From: a virus
Strand: one strand, 5' to 3'
Length of the DNA: 28,068 nt
IMG/VR virus record: IMGVR_UViG_3300042307_000959
Coordinates: 1-28,068 of that record
In this document: positions 1-7,329 of the stretch, piece after piece
Layout: every line of letters begins with the position of its first letter
How positions within the stretch are numbered: position 1 is the stretch's first letter
Program-made: the position numbers and the translations under genes
The notes under the pieces: generated by a model
What the model was told of the DNA's origin: nothing
The model's input: only the letters and a program-made list of their open reading frames with translations
Databases searched by the model: none

Positions 1-1005
1 AAATTTATTCCAAGTAAATGGTTGATTATATCCCATTTCTAATTTATCCAATGCTTTTATAACATCGTATTTGGTATTATTCGGACAATAAAAGAACATA
101 AATCCTCCACCTCCTGCTCCACTTATTTTACCACCCGTTGCTCCAGCTTTTAATGCAGTTTTATATAATAATTCTATTTCGGGAGTACTAATGCCTTTTG
201 CTAATAATTTTTTTTGTTGAAATCCATAATCTAATATTTCACCCAATTCATCTATATTTCCTCGTATTAAACAATTTTTAATAAGTTTAGCCTGTTCTAC
301 TAATGCGTGTAATGAAAGTAAAGACGTTGTATTTTTGTCCGCCATTTTCTTAACTTGCTCTTCCAATACATCCGAACTGTTGCGTGTAAAATTAGTAAAA
401 TATAAAACAATGTTATTTTCGATTTCATCCTGTACTTTATCTCTAATTCTAATTGGGTTTACGATTACATCGTTTCCTCTAAATTCCATATAATTGAATC
501 CACCAAACGCAGCTGCGTATTGGTCTTGTTTTCCACCGTTTTCTTTTAATTCAATTCTTTCAATTTGAATTGCCATTTCGGCTATATCGTACTCACCTAA
601 TGGCAAATTGAATAGTTCCATAAAAACTCCAATAATAGAGACTATAAGAGTTGATGATGTACCTAGTCCACTTCCAGTTGGAACATCTTGATTGGAAATT
701 ATATCGTACCCAAATGGTTCTATATTGAATCGTTTGCAAATGTGATTATGCGTTGCTTTAAACAACTTTAATCCATACGAACAATCTAACTCACTACTGA
801 ATTCATGCTCCTCATATTCCTCCTTATTTACCCATTTAAACGTAACTCTGGTATCATCTCTTAATTGTAAAGATGTATGTGTAAATAAACGAATTGTAGT
901 GTTGATTACTGCTCCAATATGTGTTTTGGTATATTCTGGCATATCAGTACCACCTCCACCAAATGATATTCTAAATGGAACTTTACTTCTATATATTCTC
1001 TTCAT
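1..1005 (-). CDS. GHMP kinase, heptose-7-phosphate kinase-like (3' end off window)
   Basis: The frame is open from the ATG at 1003-1005 to base 1 without a stop: 335 codons, so the gene runs off the left edge. GHMP kinases phosphorylate small sugars or alcohols with ATP. Visible features are an N-terminal RISFGGGGTD stretch (residues 12-21) typical of the HddA group, the GHMP ATP-binding motif PTGSGLGTSS (109-118), a GGKQDQYAAAFGGFN block (157-171) that probably holds the catalytic Asp, and the C-terminal glycine-rich motif GGKISGAGGGGF (291-302). HddA proteins are about 330-350 residues, so little is missing. HddA makes D-glycero-D-manno-heptose 1,7-bisphosphate for GDP-heptose; the fucokinase half of FKP is a related alternative. 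The start overlaps the previous gene by 17 nt. The family is sure; the substrate is inferred. Confidence 0.85.
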   Translation of the reverse strand, partial: MKRIYRSKVPFRISFGGGGTDMPEYTKTHIGAVINTTIRLFTHTSLQLRDDTRVTFKWVNKEEYEEHEFSSELDCSYGLKLFKATHNHICKRFNIEPFGYDIISNQDVPTGSGLGTSSTLIVSIIGVFMELFNLPLGEYDIAEMAIQIERIELKENGGKQDQYAAAFGGFNYMEFRGNDVIVNPIRIRDKVQDEIENNIVLYFTNFTRNSSDVLEEQVKKMADKNTTSLLSLHALVEQAKLIKNCLIRGNIDELGEILDYGFQQKKLLAKGISTPEIELLYKTALKAGATGGKISGAGGGGFMFFYCPNNTKYDVIKALDKLEMGYNQPFTWNKF

Positions 1006-1546
1006 CGGGCATACCATTTTCTGCATACCAATTTTTTACATTACGTTCTCCTATTAATAAGAAGAAACAATTGTAACAAAGTGGTCTAATATTATCCAAT
1101 ACTCTATTGTTTAGATTACCATCTAAAAAATCAATTAATAATGGCATTTTTCCATCCGTAATTCTTTCTTCACTGAATCCACAACTAGAACATACCTTTG
1201 GAACATACCCACTATCAAATAATTTGTTTTTGAATTTATGCAGAGGATATTTTATATGTTTACCCGCAATTAAATCATCTATATGATATTTTTTGTTTCG
1301 AATAGTTTTAGTCCTTTCTATTCCAACACCAAATGGATTTTTTAAATCGTCAAATATACCATATAATTTAGCATATTTTTTATAGGTGTTGTATGATACA
1401 CCCAATGTTCTGGCTGCTTCAAACGCAGATTTAGATTGAGCCTGTGCTGCTTTTATTTGGGATTCTAAAATTGGTTTTGCACCCAATCCTCTTTTTGTAA
1501 TTCTAATTTCAAGATTCGGAAAGAATCCTTCTACTTCATTTTCCAT
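989..1546 (-). CDS. HTH plus degenerate HNH-like zinc-finger protein
   Basis: A 185-residue protein with two visible parts. Residues about 36-64 look like a helix-turn-helix (AARTLGVSYNTYKKYAKLYG). The C-terminal part has two Cys pairs, C119/C122 and C157/C160, around LLIDFLDGNLNNRVLDNIRP. This is the layout of an HNH endonuclease with its beta-beta-alpha-metal zinc scaffold. The usual His residues are gone, however: the expected D-H is D-F, and the expected C-x-x-C-H is C-x-x-C-F. Similar proteins are frequent in T4-type phages. I expect a DNA-binding zinc-finger protein with little or no nuclease activity, possibly a regulator. It follows the SGNH gene after a 32-nt gap and overlaps the GHMP kinase gene. 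No biochemical role is known to me. Confidence 0.7.
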   Translation of the reverse strand: MENEVEGFFPNLEIRITKRGLGAKPILESQIKAAQAQSKSAFEAARTLGVSYNTYKKYAKLYGIFDDLKNPFGVGIERTKTIRNKKYHIDDLIAGKHIKYPLHKFKNKLFDSGYVPKVCSSCGFSEERITDGKMPLLIDFLDGNLNNRVLDNIRPLCYNCFFLLIGERNVKNWYAENGMPDEENI

Positions 1547-1578
1547 ACTAATAACAATTTAATGTATATATAAGTATA

Positions 1579-2457
1579 TCAAAATTTATTTTTTATATAA
1601 TCTATAATTTTTTCAGATATTAATTTTGAACCTCTTATAGAATTATGTCCATCAAAACTAACACCTTCGGTATCATCTGAAAACTTTGCTTTTCGTTCTG
1701 TACTAAACCAGTGTACCAAATCATAAGTTTCATCGAATTTTACAGAATATTTCAATATATCACTTTCTACTCGTTTAAATGATGCGAGTTTACCATATTT
1801 TGGATTTAAAAATTTTAATTGATGTATTCTATTCGTACTTTCTAACGAAGTTTGAATAAATGCATAATTTATATTTTTAGAATTTAAAAGGTTTATCAGT
1901 AAATATAGTTTTTGATATTCACTTACAATATCTGATTGGACATTAAATGATTTGTCATACCAATTTTGTATTAATTTAAAGTTTTCATTTTCAATAAAAT
2001 CAAAATTATTTTCACCTGCAAAATTACAATATCTATTTTGGTTTTCAAAATACATTTCACCTCTACCAGGAGGGGGTAATTCCAATATGAATAATGTAGA
2101 TTTTAATTCTTCATCAGATGTATTCATTATATGTGTTACCGTTTTACGCACCACTCTATGCAATGAACCACCAAATATTGAATCATTTATTACTGGTATT
2201 TCAAAAAAATCTCCAACTCTATTTACATAATTATATTTTTCTCTAACCCAATCAAATTCATTGAATGGTTCAAATACGTTTGGATTTGTAAATTGTGTAT
2301 TTTCTTTAAATTTGTCATGATGTTTACATTGTTCTAAAAAATAACTTATATCAATATCTTTTGTTTCTTCAAAATATTTAAAATACCACGGATTGTTATG
2401 ACCATGCCCCCACATAAAACTGCAACCATTTGCGTATATTTTACTAAATGAGGTCAT
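1579..2457 (-). CDS. SGNH/GDSL-like hydrolase
   Basis: A 292-residue protein whose N-terminus reads YANGCSFMWGHG (about residues 8-19). This is the phage version of the SGNH block I, with the presumed nucleophile Ser in GCSF. Near the C-terminus a D-G-H (in SFDGHNSIRG, about 268-277) fits the Asp-x-x-His or Asp-His of block V. SGNH enzymes are esterases or O-acetyltransferase-type hydrolases, often acting on acetyl groups of polysaccharides. The middle is not clearly alignable by eye. The start overlaps the stop of the upstream kinase gene as ATGA at 2454-2457. Three further SGNH-fold genes lie in this window. In a glycan island, a role in sugar deacylation or acyl modification is a reasonable inference, not a demonstration. 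Confidence 0.65.
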   Translation of the reverse strand: MTSFSKIYANGCSFMWGHGHNNPWYFKYFEETKDIDISYFLEQCKHHDKFKENTQFTNPNVFEPFNEFDWVREKYNYVNRVGDFFEIPVINDSIFGGSLHRVVRKTVTHIMNTSDEELKSTLFILELPPPGRGEMYFENQNRYCNFAGENNFDFIENENFKLIQNWYDKSFNVQSDIVSEYQKLYLLINLLNSKNINYAFIQTSLESTNRIHQLKFLNPKYGKLASFKRVESDILKYSVKFDETYDLVHWFSTERKAKFSDDTEGVSFDGHNSIRGSKLISEKIIDYIKNKF

Positions 2458-2900
2458 ACGATGTGTTTTATTAGATTTTTAAAAGTATCATCTACTGAAT
2501 ACGATGTATCTAAATTTATAAAAAATTCAATTGGTTTTTCGTAATCTAATGCGAAAAAATCCTCCCTACCTCTGATTTTTTTTGTGTGGCAATAAATTTC
2601 TTGTACTTTACACTCTGATTTAAGTTGTTCTCTCATTTCTCTATATGGAGAAACTAAACTAATCACAACATCATTGCCAGATTTATCCAAATATTTAGCA
2701 ATATCAAATGCCTTTTGAATATTCCTTTCTCTACCTTCTTTTGAATAATCTTTATTTGGAAATATTTCTCTTAACTGGTCACCATCTATGTGGAATACGG
2801 ATTTACGCCAATTTTTTTTATCGGTTTGTAACCATATTTGTAACTTTTTAGCCAATGTGGTTTTTCCACTTCCTGGTTGGCCGGTAAATAGATAAATCAT
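2454..2900 (-). CDS. APS kinase-like P-loop kinase
   Basis: A 148-residue P-loop kinase. Walker A is GQPGSGKTT (residues 7-15). HIDGDQLREIF (37-47) matches the DGDxxR substrate/Mg segment of adenylylsulfate kinase. RERNIQKAFDIAKYL (about 57-71) matches the conserved ENIRR helix, and VVISLVSPYREMR matches the SFISPYRxxR segment. APS kinase makes PAPS; family length is about 170-200, so this version is short. CysC homologues also occur in capsule clusters: Cj1415 of Campylobacter acts on cytidine diphosphoramidate. The partner here could therefore be a nucleotide-linked group rather than APS. It overlaps the HAD gene (ATGA at 2897-2900) and the SGNH gene. A split polynucleotide kinase (kinase plus HAD phosphatase, as joined in T4 Pnk) is a less likely reading, because the motifs are APS-kinase-type. 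Confidence 0.7.
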   Translation of the reverse strand: MIYLFTGQPGSGKTTLAKKLQIWLQTDKKNWRKSVFHIDGDQLREIFPNKDYSKEGRERNIQKAFDIAKYLDKSGNDVVISLVSPYREMREQLKSECKVQEIYCHTKKIRGREDFFALDYEKPIEFFINLDTSYSVDDTFKNLIKHIV

Positions 2901-3565
2901 AACTTATTAAATAATAACGATTTTAGTTTGTTTATATTTTCTTCTTTTGGTGGTGGAGGGGTATCATGTTTAACATGTCTAACCTTTAATGATATATTTG
3001 GATATTTTTTAGAAAGGGATTGAACTGCTGATATGTTTTTATGCGAGTCATCTATAAAAAATACATCGTTAACTCCACTTTTTATTTTATCTTCAATCCA
3101 GTCAGCTTTCTTTTTTGGGTCTGCATCTGCTAATGCAACTACATATATTCCGTTCAATCCAATATCAGCTAAATATCGTTTAATTGGCATATATGCACCT
3201 CTTGCGGTAAGTATTACTATTTCTGAACCACCTACTCTTACGATGTTTTTAAGTAATCTTGTAACACCTTTTATTTCTTGTGGTTGGTTTACTTTATCAA
3301 AATCAGAAAAATCAAATTTATCACCTTTTTTTGGTTCATATACCGCATATTCTCCAGGTGTTAATTTTGATTTTTTTCCAGTTTTATGTGTAATGTAAAT
3401 GTGAGAATTTGTTTGAACTAATGTATCATCAAAATCAAATACTCTTAATTTATCAGATTTAGCTTCACTTAATGAATTGAATGCAAATGCGTTTAAGTTG
3501 GAGTATACTTTTCCAAACTCAACCTTCATTCCATTCCACATTCCTGATGTAAAGTTATTAACCAT
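2897..3565 (-). CDS. HAD-superfamily phosphatase-like protein
   Basis: A 222-residue protein with the HAD signature in order: motif I DFDDTL (residues 44-49; nucleophile D44, acid/base D46), motif II LTARG (119-123), a Lys-rich segment DPKKKADW (about 149-156) for motif III, and motif IV FIDDSHKN (170-177). HAD enzymes with this pattern dephosphorylate small phosphoesters or nucleic-acid 3' ends. The insert between motifs I and II is long and contains YEPKKGDKFDFSDFD, which resembles phage HAD proteins. The first 40 residues are extra and of unknown role. The gene is coupled to the APS-kinase-like gene by ATGA. The pairing suggests a phosphate-handling step in sugar activation or, less likely, an RNA/DNA end-repair pair. 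Confidence 0.75.
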   Translation of the reverse strand: MVNNFTSGMWNGMKVEFGKVYSNLNAFAFNSLSEAKSDKLRVFDFDDTLVQTNSHIYITHKTGKKSKLTPGEYAVYEPKKGDKFDFSDFDKVNQPQEIKGVTRLLKNIVRVGGSEIVILTARGAYMPIKRYLADIGLNGIYVVALADADPKKKADWIEDKIKSGVNDVFFIDDSHKNISAVQSLSKKYPNISLKVRHVKHDTPPPPKEENINKLKSLLFNKL

Positions 3566-3875
3566 TTAGTATTTGCTTCTTTGCCTTTGGTATTGATTTT
3601 TCTAACTTATCGTTCTCTTTTGTAAGAAATTCAACTTTAACACCCAATGCTGCCACTTCTCGTGTAAGTTCTAACACCATATTACGAAGGTCATCTTTCT
3701 CTTTTGATGCGGATTCTAATAATGCTTCTAATTTAGAGATACGGTCTTTACAATCGTGCTTTATAAAGTCATCATCTTTTTCCTTTTTTTGGGCTCGTTT
3801 TTCATAATAACGAAATGCCGATGCTCCTCCCATTACGGTTATTGCGGTGATTATTACTGAATAAAGGTTTTCCAT
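3558..3875 (-). CDS. Small membrane-anchored coiled-coil protein
   Basis: A 105-residue protein with one hydrophobic segment at residues about 5-22 (LYSVIITAITVMGGASAF). A charged stretch follows, then a strong heptad-like coiled coil (about 45-95) rich in Lys, Glu and Leu. The layout predicts an inner-membrane anchor with a cytoplasmic or periplasmic rod. It has no signal-peptidase-like site and no enzyme motif. Lysis accessories such as i-spanins share this topology, but no holin or endolysin is nearby, so I do not assign that role. It overlaps the HAD gene by 8 nt and lies 5 nt after the gene at 3881-4288. Confidence 0.6.
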   Translation of the reverse strand: MENLYSVIITAITVMGGASAFRYYEKRAQKKEKDDDFIKHDCKDRISKLEALLESASKEKDDLRNMVLELTREVAALGVKVEFLTKENDKLEKSIPKAKKQILNG

Positions 3876-3880
3876 TAATG

Positions 3881-4288
3881 TTATTTTTTAGGGGGTTCAA
3901 TTGTACCGTCATTACCATCCATCGCATCGTGAACCGAATTCAATTGGTCTACTGCTAATGTGATTTGAGAATACATCCAAGAATCTAATTGCTGTCCTTC
4001 TGACATTCTTTGTAAAATCATATTTGCATAATCAGCAATTCTTTCCAAATCACCCATTGCCATTTCTTTCAATCCTGCCAATGTTTCTTCCGGTGAAGAA
4101 TTATCATCACCCTCTTGCATTTTGTGTTTAAGTAATTCAGTCATTTTGTTGAATACTTGCTCACCACCATTCTCTCCTAAACGATATGCTCCTCCTAATT
4201 TCTCATAAACTTTAATTTTATGAGACATTGGCATACTTTTTTCGTTTACAGCTTTCCAAGCTTTTGGATTAGTTACTTCAAATTTCAT
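3881..4288 (-). CDS. Phage protein with conserved helical C-terminal motif
   Basis: A 135-residue acidic, helical protein of unknown function. The C-terminal part (about residues 78-125) reads LERIADYANMILQRM ... WMYSQITLAVDQLNSVHDAMDG. Helical segments with this spacing (W-x-x-S-x-I-T-x-A-x-D-x-I-x-S-V) recur in many T4-type phage proteins, several of them virion or core components. A structural or virion-associated role is therefore possible, but this rests on remembered similarity. The N-terminus begins MKFEVTNPKAWKAVNEKSMP. It is coupled to the SGNH gene by ATGA at 4285-4288. It stands out as a phage-type gene inside the sugar cluster. Confidence 0.55.
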   Translation of the reverse strand: MKFEVTNPKAWKAVNEKSMPMSHKIKVYEKLGGAYRLGENGGEQVFNKMTELLKHKMQEGDDNSSPEETLAGLKEMAMGDLERIADYANMILQRMSEGQQLDSWMYSQITLAVDQLNSVHDAMDGNDGTIEPPKK

Positions 4289-4926
4289 ATTAAATTTAAT
4301 TGTATATACTGATATAAATATAAAAAAAATTCTTTATGCCCTTCTTTACCAAAATGTCTGTCATTATTTGTTTGCCACCATAATGAAGTTTTGTTACAAA
4401 CATCTATCCAACATTCCGCTTCAATAGGAGTTATATAATTTTTACTATGATTTTTAACCATTTTATTGAATATGGGTAATCCACACTTATCCATATTCCA
4501 AAAAAATACATTTGTGTATCTTTTTAAATTTTCTATTATAAAGTTATATTGTAATAATGCATTTTCTGTATATTGCATCATTTCATTTTTACTTGATAAT
4601 TTATGTTTATAAAACTCTATTTCACTTTCGTTAAATCCTTTTATATCATTATTTCTCAAATCAATACCTATATTTTTCCAAAAATCATATAATCTATCAT
4701 AAAAAGTAATTCCAATTATAACAATATCATCTTTATCTAAATTATCAATATTGTGATACATTTTATGCAAAATCCCATAATTTGATATTCCAGCAGATGC
4801 ATAAGATTGTAGTTCGTAATTTAATTTATTGGATAACAAAACCGGCCAAGATTCTTCTATTGATACTTCATCTATAGTTGAAAAATTAGTAGAAAATGAA
4901 TCACCAAATATGTATAAATTTTTCAT
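4285..4926 (-). CDS. SGNH/GDSL-like hydrolase
   Basis: A 213-residue protein, the usual length for a single SGNH domain. Block I is YIFGDSFSTNF (residues about 5-15) with a full GDS. ASAGISNYGI (about 43-52) supplies the block II Gly and N. Block V is NDRHFGKEGHKEFF (about 188-201), with Asp and His placed for the Asp-His part of the triad. The enzyme should be an active esterase or deacetylase; the substrate is unknown. The stop of the 2OG-oxygenase gene and this ATG share one base (TAATG at 4924-4928). The neighbours are sugar enzymes, so an acyl-sugar substrate is my inference. Confidence 0.75.
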   Translation of the reverse strand: MKNLYIFGDSFSTNFSTIDEVSIEESWPVLLSNKLNYELQSYASAGISNYGILHKMYHNIDNLDKDDIVIIGITFYDRLYDFWKNIGIDLRNNDIKGFNESEIEFYKHKLSSKNEMMQYTENALLQYNFIIENLKRYTNVFFWNMDKCGLPIFNKMVKNHSKNYITPIEAECWIDVCNKTSLWWQTNNDRHFGKEGHKEFFLYLYQYIQLNLI

Positions 4927-5654
4927 TAAAATAATTTATCTTTTCTCTTTTTTCTTTGAGTTGCAAACGCCAATAGAGTACATCTATTATGTTCACCTAT
5001 TATCTTTTCTACTGCATGAGATGTATCAAATGTTTGCAAATCAATAATTGCAACTTTTCCAAATTTAGGAGCTATTTTGTATTTAGTTTCTTTATCAATT
5101 GAATGAGTATTTTTTGTATTTCTTAATATTAAACTACCACCCCAGTCTTCTTCCCACTCCTCATTTAAATAAATCAATACAGCGCAAGTATTTTGATATT
5201 CGTTACCTTGTCCATCATTGTGGTCTTTTAAATAGCATCCTTCAGAATAGCATGTCCATTGTAACGCACAATTAACATCATCTTCGGTTTGATTATAAAA
5301 ATGTTTTATTATTTGATAATACGTTTGTTTTATAATTGAATTATCTGAAAATGGTATCATTTCACTTTGTAACCATATCTGTGCAATTTTATTTTCATCG
5401 TACTTCTTTATTAAATTATTTTTTTCAATAATCGCGTTTTTAAAAGTTTCAAATCCTTCATTAATTCTATATGAATTATGATTTTCATCATGTGCATCAA
5501 ATCTAACTATAGTAAACTTTTCCAAATAATTATCATCCGATACTTTGTATTTTAATTCTAAAAATGCGTTATACGATTCTTCACTAAAATCTTTTAAATC
5601 AAAATCACAATATCCATTAGTGTGTAATGATTCGTTTGCTTCTATTAAATTCAT
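4926..5654 (-). CDS. 2OG-Fe(II) oxygenase, prolyl 4-hydroxylase-like
   Basis: A 242-residue protein with the iron and 2-oxoglutarate ligands of the prolyl-hydroxylase-type double-stranded beta helix: H145 and D147 (in LKDHNDGQG), H213 (in DTSHAVEKI) and R224 (in EHNRCTLLAFA). The segment CAVLIYLNEEWEEDWGGSLIL (about residues 157-177) matches the family pattern of strand plus WGG. These enzymes hydroxylate amino-acid side chains or small molecules using O2 and 2-oxoglutarate. T4-type phages often carry them. Here the gene sits between an SGNH hydrolase and a glycosyltransferase, coupled by TAATG and ATGA. It might create a hydroxyl on a protein for glycan attachment or modify a sugar; both are inference. 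Confidence 0.85.
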   Translation of the reverse strand: MNLIEANESLHTNGYCDFDLKDFSEESYNAFLELKYKVSDDNYLEKFTIVRFDAHDENHNSYRINEGFETFKNAIIEKNNLIKKYDENKIAQIWLQSEMIPFSDNSIIKQTYYQIIKHFYNQTEDDVNCALQWTCYSEGCYLKDHNDGQGNEYQNTCAVLIYLNEEWEEDWGGSLILRNTKNTHSIDKETKYKIAPKFGKVAIIDLQTFDTSHAVEKIIGEHNRCTLLAFATQRKKRKDKLF

Positions 5655-6541
5655 TTTATATTATTTATTTCTGTTTGAAATACTTCGTATGATTGTTTTT
5701 TAAATTCTTCTTTTCTATCAATTCTTTTTATTATAGAATCATAATGATTTCTATTTCTATAAATATAATTTTCACAAACAATATAGTTTTTTAATTTGAA
5801 TTGGTGTATGTTTACACCTGTTTGATTTAATTTTTCAATTCCCCACATTAGAAATGTATCATCAGGACCATAGGCTCCCATTGATTCTGGCAAAGGTATT
5901 CTATCTAATAGTGGTTTTGATAAAAGTGTAAACCATCCCGCTCCAAATTTTGTTTGTGGTTGGCCAGGTACATTATTAAAAACGGTTTCCAATGCAACAT
6001 CACCTACTTCACCACAATCTACAAACGGATTATTTGTTTTGCAATAATCCAATGGTTTATTTAAATAATTAGAATTTACTAAACAATCCCAAGTAGTATC
6101 CCAATACTTAACAATCTCTGGTGTAATAAAATATTTATCAACATTATCAATTACATCAATTGCGTTTTCCATATAAAATAATATTCGTTCATCAAAACAA
6201 ATATCAGTATCTAGCCAAATAAAATGAGTTGCATTTTTAGATTCTAAATGTGCGTATCGTTTGGTTTGAAGTGCACCGATAATTTCATCTCTAATCTGAT
6301 AGGTAGATTTACTAGCCCAATCAGTTAATGGTTTTAGTGAATTGAATCTATCTATAAAAAATTGCTTATCTACTTTAGAATTTTTCCAATCAAATAGATA
6401 ATCTGAAACTGAAAATGAAATATAAAATTCATAATTATTACCACTTATATGTTTGGATGCCTTATTCAAATCAATTAATACTCTTTCCAAATCATCCAAC
6501 TCATGTGGCATTACGAATGATGTAATAACTATTTTTTTCAT
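5651..6541 (-). CDS. GT-A fold glycosyltransferase (GT2-like)
   Basis: A 296-residue protein. The N-terminal strand KKIVITSFVM starts a nucleotide-binding fold. The key motif is HFIWLDTDICF (residues about 106-116) with a DxD (D111-T-D113) that binds the divalent metal and sugar nucleotide. GAGWFTLLSKPLLDRI (about 200-215) and MGAYGPDDTFLMWGI (about 221-235) resemble the acceptor-side and catalytic-acid segments of GT2/GT-A enzymes. There is no membrane segment, so it is probably cytoplasmic. ATGA junctions join it to its neighbours on both sides. The transferred sugar is not predictable. Confidence 0.75.
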   Translation of the reverse strand: MKKIVITSFVMPHELDDLERVLIDLNKASKHISGNNYEFYISFSVSDYLFDWKNSKVDKQFFIDRFNSLKPLTDWASKSTYQIRDEIIGALQTKRYAHLESKNATHFIWLDTDICFDERILFYMENAIDVIDNVDKYFITPEIVKYWDTTWDCLVNSNYLNKPLDYCKTNNPFVDCGEVGDVALETVFNNVPGQPQTKFGAGWFTLLSKPLLDRIPLPESMGAYGPDDTFLMWGIEKLNQTGVNIHQFKLKNYIVCENYIYRNRNHYDSIIKRIDRKEEFKKQSYEVFQTEINNIK

Positions 6542-7329
6542 TTATATTTGTTTTCTATTAACTTTTTAAGTTCTTCATTTCTATCATATTGATGAACTAA
6601 CGTGTATAATTCCCCTTTTAAATTTCTAACATCGCTTCCATCGATAGTTGGTAATTTTTCAGTATATGGTAGTATATCTCCCTTTTTTAATTTTAAATGC
6701 AACTGTGCAGCAAATCCTTCCTGTTGTTTTACAAATTGAACTTTATCTTTAAATTGATGTAAACGAATTAAAATATTATATGCCGCTTGGTCTGCCAATT
6801 GTTCCCTATTTGATGTGGTTAAACTCCATCTATAAATATCAATAAATAAGTCTCTAATAGCATCTTTCTTACCAACAATAGTTCCTGCACAACATATTTC
6901 TTCATTTTGTAACCAATCCCATTCCATAGGAAATGATGTACCTGCATTTAATCTTGCCCATTCTTCATCTCCAAATTTCAATGATTCCGAAAAAGCAAGA
7001 ATATCTTTATTCATGTTCTTATTTAACCATTCGGTTGGGTCTTTTTGGAATACAATATCCTTTACATCTACCCATATAATCACATCCGTTTCGTATTGAT
7101 GTAAAACCTGATACATATCTCTAAATCTTTGCAGTATGATATGTTGTTGCGGTTCCGATTGTATTAATTTCCAACCTTTAACATTAAGGTATTCTATTGT
7201 ATCTTGAGTAATTTCATAAACCAACATCAATTTATCTCCATTAAACCCACTACGTTCAATTGATTCAATAAATGGTCTAATTTGCTCTACTCCGTATTTA
7301 GTTATGCAACCTATTATTGTGTATTTCAT
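6538..7329 (-). CDS. GT-A type glycosyltransferase-like protein
   Basis: A 263-residue protein. MKYTIIGCITKYGVEQIRPF at the N-terminus resembles the start of GT-A domains. TDVIIWVDVKDIVFQKDP (residues about 81-98) carries a DxxD-type metal motif (D88, D91) after a hydrophobic strand and before an F-Q-x-D-P. The same arrangement occurs in galactosyl/mannosyltransferase-like (GMA12/MNN10-type) and phage sugar transferases. ICCAGTIVGKKDAIRDLF (about 144-161) and LADQAAYNIL (about 177-186) fit the acceptor side, with a D-Q pair. It overlaps the GDPD-like gene by 32 nt and the next transferase by ATGA. The donor and acceptor are unknown. Confidence 0.7.
   Translation of the reverse strand: MKYTIIGCITKYGVEQIRPFIESIERSGFNGDKLMLVYEITQDTIEYLNVKGWKLIQSEPQQHIILQRFRDMYQVLHQYETDVIIWVDVKDIVFQKDPTEWLNKNMNKDILAFSESLKFGDEEWARLNAGTSFPMEWDWLQNEEICCAGTIVGKKDAIRDLFIDIYRWSLTTSNREQLADQAAYNILIRLHQFKDKVQFVKQQEGFAAQLHLKLKKGDILPYTEKLPTIDGSDVRNLKGELYTLVHQYDRNEELKKLIENKYK

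Noticed and set aside
1952-3398. Plus-strand open frames of 92 and 121 codons in the left part, and similar ones throughout.
   Set aside because: They lie antisense inside genes with clear protein motifs, have no recognisable domains and do not form operons.
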